Source: Gigaspora margarita (taxonomy: Eukaryota > Glomeromycota > Glomeromycetes > Diversisporales > Gigasporaceae). From it: a stretch of 64,000 bases of DNA. This document shows, piece after piece, positions 55,467 through 64,000 of the stretch. The stretch covers positions 107,156 to 171,155 of the forward strand of contig WTPW01001108.1 of NCBI GenBank assembly GCA_009809945.1, given 5' to 3'. Numbering within the stretch: position 1 is the first letter of the stretch; every line of letters begins with the position of its first letter. Below the pieces are notes generated by a model that saw nothing but the letters and a program-made list of their open reading frames with translations, was not told where the DNA came from and did no database searches. A program made the translations under genes and the position numbers.

Positions 55467-58294
55467 CTAGGGGTTAGTAAAATTATGGGGGGCAACTTAT
55501 TATAATACATAGCTGATAAAAATGATTTGTATTACTTTGTGTAACAACTCATCAGATATATAATATAAATGCTCATGGTTCTATACTAACAAAACTTTTT
55601 GCAATATTAAGCGATCTCTAATTCAAAACATATCATTACTATGTTTTATTTATATTATTTGACAGATTTATACAGAAATTTGGTACATTTTGGTGTTTGC
55701 AGAAAGAATATTGCTTATTTAAAATTGTCAAGCACAATTTTATTAACCTTTTATATATTTAGCTTCTTATATTTTATTGTTAAATGATGTCTCATATGCT
55801 TTAGAAGGTAACATTTATGATTGATATTTAACTTAAACAAGGATCTTTAAAATTTTAATTAAAAAATATCAGTACAGTGGTATGTTATATATTGCAGCCC
55901 ATATATCTCTAACAGGTATTTGATCTGATAACTGATATATATCTATACCATTGTGTCAATTTTTTATCCATCCATACAATAACAGTATTATTTTCTATTT
56001 ATTGTTACATCTGCTGTACCAAAATTTTGATCATACATATTTGTATGATTGAATTTTAAAATTCTTGTTATACAGAGCTGATTATAATCTCAGTACTGTC
56101 TAATAAAAATTTTAAAACTTAAAACACAGCCATACAAATATTTTGGTATGCCAGTAACAATATTGCTGTACAATAATGCAACATATTATAGTATAATTAG
56201 CAAATGTGTGAACATTAGTAGTTAGATAATAAAAAAATTAATTTTTTGGTTTTTATAACTAGGTAAGTTAGCTTTTGTAGATTTATAAAAAGGTTTTAGT
56301 GTAATTTATTTAAAACTCAGCTCAATTTTTAAAGGCATTTTTTTTATTTTTTATAATAATTTTCAAGTCACTTAACTAATTAGCCTTTGACTTATTTTAT
56401 ATCTTTAGCTTTGCATCCTTTAAATGCACTATACCGCATGGATTAAAGAACTGGGTATTGCACAATTGAGAGATTTGTTTTAAATTTGAATTCTAGTTTT
56501 TTAGTTTTCAAAGTTACTACATGTAAAATATATCAATTCAAACAAATAATCTAAAAAAATGTTATTTTTGGCTTTGGATACTAACAGTATCCATTTCTTA
56601 GTATATATTTTATAATAAAGCATTTATTTATTAATTTATATATTTTATATGATTTTAAAGTATATTATAATCTTTATTCAAAAATCGATCCCTAATACTA
56701 CTTTTAAATACAAACTTATTCTTTATTACAATTTTATTTTTAATCTAACCCTAAACTATTCCTATTTTTAACAAAATTCTGCTTTTAATTACCTGAACCT
56801 ATTTTTAACACTAGTTTTAAACCCCAATCCTGTTTATAACACTAAATCTAACCTATTTAATTGTGCTATAACCCAAATCTAACTATCATGCTTGCTGCAA
56901 ATCTAACTATTGTATTATTTCTTAAGGGTAATCTAAATCCAACCTATTTAATTATGCTATTACCCAAATCTAACTATCGTGCTTGTTCCAGATCTAACTA
57001 TTGTGTTATGTCCTAAGGGTAATTATTTTGGTTAATCATATATTGTCATAAAAACAACTGTAAAGTAAACAGAATTAAGCTTTACTCACATTAGTATTTA
57101 TTAAATAATTAATTGATAATCCGCAGCTAAAGGAAACAAATTTCATAGTAAAAATCGGCGGGCATGTGACTATTACCTTATATAGTAAGTGGAACGCCAT
57201 GTGCTTCAATTTATAAACAAAAACTCTATAGTAAACAATTGAAAAATACTCGTAGCTTATGATCTATCAACCCGATTTAGATGATTTTACTACTATTAGA
57301 ATCACTATAATTAGCTCTACAACTTTTAATTAATCAAGAAGAAAGCGTTGCTTAATAAAAAAAAACTTTTATATGTAAGCAAGCCCCATTCCAACACTAT
57401 AGAAAAAACATATGAATTTCCGATTTTGTTTATTATAAGGTTTATCAATTTTTGTTCCCTTTAACTGTGATCTACCAATTAAATAACTATGGTAATGATT
57501 AAATTATTACAGATTCTTTTCAACATGGTCATTAAGAAATTTACCTTTTCTAAATCTTTTTATTACTGTCATGCTTAGCTTGGCTGTCAAATCACTATGT
57601 CAAAATACCACAAAGAATGCTATTGAAGCACCACAATAACACCATCGAATCACTACAAGAATGTCATCAAAAAAACATTGTAAGAGTTACTACAAGAGTG
57701 CCAACAAACTCCCATATCACATCACCGTCAAGTTACTATAAGAACTGGGGACATCAGAGAAACTCTAGAACAACTACGAAGATTAAAAATGTTTTTAGTA
57801 CAAAATAAAAAAAGCAAAAAAGAGTAAAAAAAATACTTATGATTGTCAATCTTCTGTAGGTTATCAGAAGTGTATAATGGAGCCAAAGAGTGAAAATCTA
57901 GACCCAGGTATGTGAAATAAAATAATATTATTAAAGAATATTATTAATAACAAAAAAAAACTTATAGACTTTGAGTCGTGTATATAATCTCTTACTTTCA
58001 TTTCTTTTATCTTACAATAATTGAGCATGAATATATGATTCAGTTTTTTTAACAATAAAAGGACAGCTATAAAATTACTTTATAATTAATTACTTAGCTT
58101 TGTCTATTTGAGTTTCAAAAAAAAAAGAAATTCCAGTAGACATGTTATTTTTAAAAAATTAACAATCAAGACTTTGACTAATCAAACACGATACATATGA
58201 ATTTATATGTTTTTTATATAAAGTAACAATTTTTGCATTACTATTAAACTTATGTAATATTGAAGTTGTCCCCCTGTAATTTCACTAACCCCTA
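55467..58294. mobile_element. 2.8-kb hAT-like element, non-autonomous, with empty site
   Basis: Ends CTAGGGGTTAGTAAAATTAT and the complement of CTAGGGGTTAGTGAAATTAC. GATATTAC is present at 55459-55466 and 58295-58302 and once at about 11138 in copy A, so the target duplication is 7-8 bp. No transposase is seen: the longest frames (57617-57808, 57864-58055) show no family feature. 56833-57024 is a tandem pair of about 100 bp with CCCAAATCTAACTATC. Confidence 0.78.
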
Positions 58295-58722
58295 GATATT
58301 ACAATCTGCTAAATGTATCAAAAATCTAGAATTAATATTTGTTAATAAAATTTGAAAATTGAATTTTATTTTTAAAAAATTATATATAAAAAAATAATAA
58401 AAATTTAAAATAATTAAAATAAAAAATAAATAAATGACAATTAAAAATAAAAAAAATACAAAACAATAATTTAATAAATAAAAATAAAATATAAAATAAA
58501 AATTTCATAAATAAAAATAAAAATTAAAAATTAAAAATTTTAATATATAAAAATAAATATAATATAAATATTTATCAATTTTAGTTTTTAATTTTCTAAA
58601 TAAATTATAAAAATTACTAAATTAGCAAATTTTATATATTTAAAATTTAAAATAAAAAAAAATATTTTTTATATTTACTTGTATTAAATAAATTTTTTAA
58701 AATTACTTGTTTGATTTAAGCA

Positions 58723-61700
58723 TTAATTATTATGACCAAAACTATAAATAATTTAATAAAGTTATTTATTATAATATTAAAAAATAAAAGTTTTATAATT
58801 TATTGCACTTGCAGTATATTATATATTGTACCCTTCTAATAATTAAAAATTTTGTCTATGAAACTACTTTTTGAAATTTAATAAAAAAGATTCCTTGTGA
58901 AATTTTGATATTTACTATTCTTGCTCTATCCCAGGTCTTAACTCTAACCTTAATATCAAATTTTTTTTTGCTTTAATAATATCCATATAGTAATAATTGG
59001 GAGTGCAATATATAGTACTGTGCAATAAATTATAAAACCTAAAAAAAAATAGTTATACTTACCAACTAATAAATATTTAATTAAGTTAATTAATTTGATT
59101 ATAAAAACAATTATAAATTTAAATAAATATTTAAAGCTATAATTTATATTTACCCGCTATTCAAAATTAAAAAAATAATTATAAAAATAAATTATTAAAA
59201 TAATAAAATTTTAAACAAATATTGAAAGCTAAAATTAATATTTACCCACTACTCAAAATAAAAAAAAATAATTATTAAAATAAATTATTATAATAATAAA
59301 AAAATAAATAAATTTATACTAACACAAAACTAAAATAAACAAATAAATATATAATATATATATAATTAGTTATTAATTATAAAACAAAATATTAATAAAT
59401 TATAAAAATTTATATACTGAGTTCTAATTGAATAAAGAAATAATATTTTTAAAGATAAATAGATACAAAATATTATAAAAACAAATTAGAATATAATAAT
59501 AAACATTTATACTTACAGTCTATTAAAAAAATATTATATAGTAAAATAAATATTATTAAATATAAATTTAAATAAATATATAGTTTTAGTTAAATTAAAT
59601 TTAAAGTTTATACCGGCTATAAAATATAATATATAATTAATTAGTAACTATAATATAGTTTTTAATAATATTAAAAAGTGAATAAATATAATTTTAAATA
59701 AAAATAAATAATTTAACTATAGCAATAGTAATATTAACTATTTCTAATTTTTTTAAACTAAATTTTATAAAATTTAATATAAAGATTTAAATTTTGCTAC
59801 ATAAGGGAAATGGGGGTATTATGGCGAAGTTAACAATATTTTGGTCGTATCATATAATTTATTGGCTGGAGTCGAATAATTTTAGTATTATTTGATTCAT
59901 CTCATTAAGCCGAATCAATTGATACCAAAATCATTCGATTCCGGTCATTAAATTCAAAGATATTCGAATTTAAAGTTTCGTTAAAAATAAATGGATTCTT
60001 TTGCATTAGGAGGTATTGTGGCGAATCATTGATATTTTGTGACTCCATGGTTAGAATCCAATGATTTTTACACCATTCAATTCTTCTCGATGAGAGGAAT
60101 CTAATGATATAAAAATTATTGGATTCTGATCATGGGATCATGAGATATCAACGATCTGCCACAATGCCCTTTTACTATAATATTCTATATATCGAAATGG
60201 GATAATCATGAATATCTCATGACCCGGTGATCCAAATTGGGTGTTTCTTATACCAATCGATTCCTCTTGTCGAGAGGAATCGATTGATATAAAAATCGCT
60301 CAATTTGAACCACTGAGTCACAAAGATGATTATATGTTAACGAATATAAAAAAATGCATTAGCTTTGATATCTCATGACTTAGCAGTCTGGATTGAATAA
60401 ATTTATACCATTCGATTCCTCTCGATGAGAGGATTCGAATGGTATAAATTTCATTCAATTCCGATCACAGAATCATGAGATATCACGATTCGCCACAATA
60501 CCTAATTCGCCATAATACCCCCATCTCCCTTATGAAATTTTAATATTTTTACTTAATATTTCTAACTTTAATTTTTAATTCATAATCCACATAGGAATTA
60601 GTAAAAAAAAAACATAGCAATATGGAAAATGTTTATTATGTAATTTTGCTTTTTTGAAAGCTGGTATCTTTCCAAGATTTTGTACTAAGTAAACCTCTTT
60701 TAAGAATATGGGGGTGGGTCAATAGAAAAGGGACTAATCATTTTTAGTAAAATTTTTTTAATTTTTAAATTAAAATACCTTGACAACTATTTAATCAAAT
60801 TTGCCAAAAAATTTTTTATTTTAATCTTAAAATTATATAGAATTAAAATAAAAAAAAATTATTAAATTTATTAAGATAGTTTGTTAAGATATTTAAGCTT
60901 AAAGTCAAGAAAACTTTTACTTAGAAAAAATTTGTCCCTTTTCTATTGACTCACCTCCATATATCAAAGTGTAGAAGAGATAATTATAAGCATAATGATA
61001 GTTTAAACATTAAAATAAGCTTAGAGATTATAAAATATGGCATTTTTGCATTTATAACTATTTGTTCACTTCTTTGTTTATATTATATAGTCAAGAAGAC
61101 AAATACATCTATATTTTACAATGCACTAGACTGATTTTAATGTTCAACTACCATTATGCTTGTATTGTTTTTTTCTACAATATTTGTTATATGCATAAGG
61201 TGGTTTATTTAGAATAAAATTGATTTATCCTTAGAAAAATACCAGATTCTAAAAATGGCAAAATTTAATAGTGAAAATCACATAATTTTTTACTAGTTTC
61301 CAGATGGATCATGACTTAATATATGTTAAAATATAGTATCTTCTAGTAGTTTAACTAAAAAAAAACTAGAAATATCTATTTTAAATAGCAAATTTTATAC
61401 TTACTATCTAATAATTTAATAATAATATATAATTACAAAATATTTATTATAATAATATAAAAAATTTAATTAAGATTATTATTTAAATATATTTACCTTA
61501 AAGTAGAAGCTCTAAAAAAATAAAGATTTTGTATAAATATAAGTTTATAATATAATATATAATAGTTTAAAAATTATTTAAAAAAAGAATTTTATAAATT
61601 ATTACATATATATTGTAATATATTCTATAATACAATATCATATATGTATTAAATTATAAATATTTTATTAAAAATGTAAAATATAAAATTTTTGATTACC

Positions 61701-64000
61701 TTCTATTTCTTGTGCTTATTTTAAATAAGTTTATATAAATGTATGAATATATTAAAATAATAATATATTAATTTAACCAAATTTTATACTTACTCTCTAA
61801 AATTTTAATAAAAATTATTTTTAATTTTAATAATTAATATTATATATATTAATGTTAAAAAAAAATTATTATTTATAAAATTATTTAAAATATATTATTA
61901 AAAAATAAATATATTATATATAATATTATTTATTAGCCAATTTTATTGTAAATAGTAAAATTTTAAATAATTATAGTTATATTTAAAGGGAAATTGTTTT
62001 TTGTGCACTCTGTATAGCAGGTATCTCCCTAGTTAGTCAGTTGATTTTAAGATTTGTTGTTGTTTTTTTTAATTAAATGTAATTTAATACAAGTTTGTAT
62101 TTAATTGGCTAATTAGAGGAATGCACTACTATACAGGTGCATAAAAAACTATACTCATATATAAATATGTATATATATAATCTATTTGCTAAAGTTTTTG
62201 CAATTTTTGTAAACAAATCAGATAAATAACACTTTTTTTTAATAAAGCAAAATAAAAAAATGCTATTTAAAAATTAAATAATAATTAAATATAAATTTAT
62301 ACTTACTCTGCACTAATTAAATAAAAATTATATATCATTAATTTGTTATTAATTAGATTTATTATTTAGAATTTATAAGATTTTGTTGATTTTATATAAA
62401 TAATATTTAAACTTACTTTCTAATAATTGGATAAAAATATATTAAAATATTTATAATTAGTATAATATTTAAAAATTTAATAAAATCAAAATAATAGTTT
62501 TATATAAAAGTTTATAAATACCTACTAAATAATTAAACAAAAAAATATAAAATATATATTATTAAACAAATATATTTAAAAAGTATATTTCAAAATAAAA
62601 CAAAATTTATATAATAAATTTATACTTACTTTTTAATAATTTAATATATATATATAAATATATATTATTAACCAAATAAAAAATAATAATATTTATTTAA
62701 AAGAAAATTACTATTTATTACCAGTAGTAATCATTACTAGTAATTATAATAACTGATAAGCGTAACATATAAATTAATAAAAGTTTTTGCTGAAATAAAA
62801 ATTAAATTTAATTAATATTAGGGTTAGAGTAATAGATTATAGCAAATTTTTATAAGAAATTTTATTTGTTAAAGCCTCAAAAGTGATTTTAGAGACAAAA
62901 TTTAAAGATACAATATATACTAGTAATGATCGCTACTGGTAATATATAGCAAACTTCATTTAAAAATAGTAAATTATAATAACAATAAGTTTATACTAAC
63001 ACAATCTCACTAATTGTTAAAATTTATAGATTAATTTAATCTTAATTAAAATTTTAATAATAGAAATTATAATAACAATAAAGTTTATACTGACCGTAAC
63101 TGATTTATCTCTTGTTCACTAATTGTTAAAATTTATATTATTAATTTAATATTAAATAAATAAAGTTTTAAAGATTATTAAGTAAAATATTTTATTAAAT
63201 TATAAAATCAAATAAAATAGGTTTTACTAATAGTTATACTTACATACTATAATAATATATTATATTTAAATTATTTTATAAAAATATATAAAAAATATAA
63301 AAATAAAGAAAATTACTATTTATTGCCAGTATTGATTACACCAGTAATTAAAATAAAGTATAAATTAATAAAAAGTTTTATGCCAAAATAAAATTAAAAT
63401 TTGATTAATATTAGAGTTAGGATAAGAAATAGAATAGGATAGGGGCATAGTTTATACAAAAATTTTATGAGAACCTTTGTTAGAGCCTCAAAGGTATTTC
63501 ACAGACAAAATTTAAAGATACAAAATATATATTGATGATGATCTCTACTGGCAATAAATATTAAACTTATAAATTAAAATATAATAATATTTATACTTAC
63601 TCACTATAATAATATATTATAATAAAATTATTTTATAATAAATATATTTAAAAAGTATAAAAATTATAATTAAAATTTAAAATTAAATTTACTTACTATC
63701 TAATAATCAAAATATTATAATTAATAATAAATTTTTAAAAATAAATACAATAATATTTTTAATTTTAATAAAAAATAAAATATAGAGATAATTTATACAT
63801 TGCATGTGCAGTATTGTTTCTCTTGCAACAGATTATAAAATCAGGTGTAATGTAAAACCCAAATAACATTTTTTATTGGTTAGAGTTAGAGTAAAGTAAA
63901 AATTGTATATATAGGCAAATGAGGTTTTATAGTAAAATTTTGCAAAGAATTTTTTTGTTATAATTCCAAGAGTAGTTTTATATACTCAATTTTAAGTTAT
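58723..64000 (-). CDS. Paralogous microexon gene, 3' part, runs off the window
   Basis: Exons, lowest plus coordinate and minus-strand bases: 63697 ATA; 63601 TGA; 63244 TAT; 63095-63118 (24 nt); 63001-63009 TGAGATTGT; 62630 AAA; 62522 TAG; 62417 AAA; 62307-62312 TGCAGA; 61794 AGA; 61700 AAG; 61497-61511 (15 nt); 61405 ATA; 59614 CCG; 59517 ACT; 59324-59329 TTTTGT; 59246 TGG; 59154 CGG; 59063 TTG; terminal exon 58723-58741 with TAA at 58723-58725. In the same phase 2 the chain is open for 39 codons. It ends NRNAEERASTLRYRLFVGG, then CFGHNN. Exon lengths match the copy at 11529-26692 one for one, except that the 13829/13941 pair is single here. The 5' part, including any signal peptide, lies beyond 64000. 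Confidence 0.84.
59804..60530. mobile_element. TA-flanked MITE with a series of hairpins
   Basis: Ends AGGGAAATGGGGGTATTATG and the complement of AGGGAGATGGGGGTATTATG. TA at 59802-59803 and 60531-60532. The empty site is at about 12828. Internally TCGATGAGAG-type hairpins and ATGAGATATC blocks alternate. Lies in an intron of the paralogous gene. Confidence 0.85.
60709..60959. mobile_element. 251-bp foldback MITE, GGGGGTGGG ends
   Basis: TGGGGGTGGGTCAATAGAAA and its near-complement, TA flanks, in an intron of the paralogue. The empty site is near 13005. Sister of 23320-23570. Confidence 0.82.

Larger units (their letters stand above)
52945..64000 (+). repeat. Segmental duplication, copy B (truncated by window)
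   Basis: Partner of 5740-16336. Insertions private to this copy: about 54835-55455 (with the MITE 54987-55447), 55467-58294, 59804-60530 and 60709-60959. It continues past 64000. Confidence 0.9.

Noticed and set aside
1-64000. LTR retroelements, Polintons or other virus-like elements
   Set aside because: No long terminal direct repeats, protease, integrase, capsid or polymerase-like reading frames were seen.

Overview
This is a very A+T-rich eukaryotic window, made almost entirely of transposon debris around one extraordinary gene and a partial paralogue. The organism is probably a fungus, perhaps an arbuscular mycorrhizal (Glomeromycotina-type) genome. That rests on the base composition, yeast/fungal-like splice signals (GTAAGT or GTATGT at 5' ends, TTATTAG at 3' ends), a dibasic Lys-Arg site after a signal peptide, RNase H-bearing LINE remnants and a tRNA-derived SINE. 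No database search supports it and it is held loosely.

Main discovery. On the minus strand from 26,692 down to 11,529 lies a gene that appears to be cut into about 89 exons, of which about 79 are exactly three nucleotides long. Each unit reads intron end (YTATTAG or YTACTAG), three variable bases, then GTAAGTATA or GTATGTATA, and recurs about every 80-115 bases. The few longer internal exons are 6, 9, 15, 21 and 24 nt, all multiples of three, and every intron falls in phase 2. Read in that single phase the exons give an open frame of about 162 codons ending in TAA, while phase 0 meets about fifteen stops. Exon 1 encodes an N-terminal signal peptide followed by a Lys-Arg site, so the product looks secreted. 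A second copy at 58,723-64,000 (minus, cut by the window edge) has the same exon lengths, the same phase, no stop, and a closely related C-terminus. Its short exons have often changed while parts of its introns are almost unchanged.

Layout. 1-5.7 kb: a MITE, a tRNA-like SINE head, two LINE 3' ends and a tandem repeat. 5.7-16.3 kb and 52.9-64.0 kb: two copies of one segmental duplication (downstream flank plus the 3' half of the microexon gene), with copy-specific insertions that give clean empty sites. 11.5-26.7 kb: the complete microexon gene, its introns loaded with MITEs and foldback elements. 26.8-29.0 kb: three-level nest of hAT-like elements and foldbacks. 29.6-33.6 kb: Mutator-like and foldback elements. 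33.6-38.3 kb: unclassified DNA, then a third LINE copy split by a palindromic element, itself split by a hAT-like element. 39-52.7 kb: palindromic elements, Tc1/mariner-type MITEs and a young SINE. 55.5-58.3 kb: a 2.8-kb hAT-like element.

No tRNA or rRNA gene, CRISPR array, LTR element or virus-like element was recognised. Nearly all other open frames are chance products of inverted repeats.
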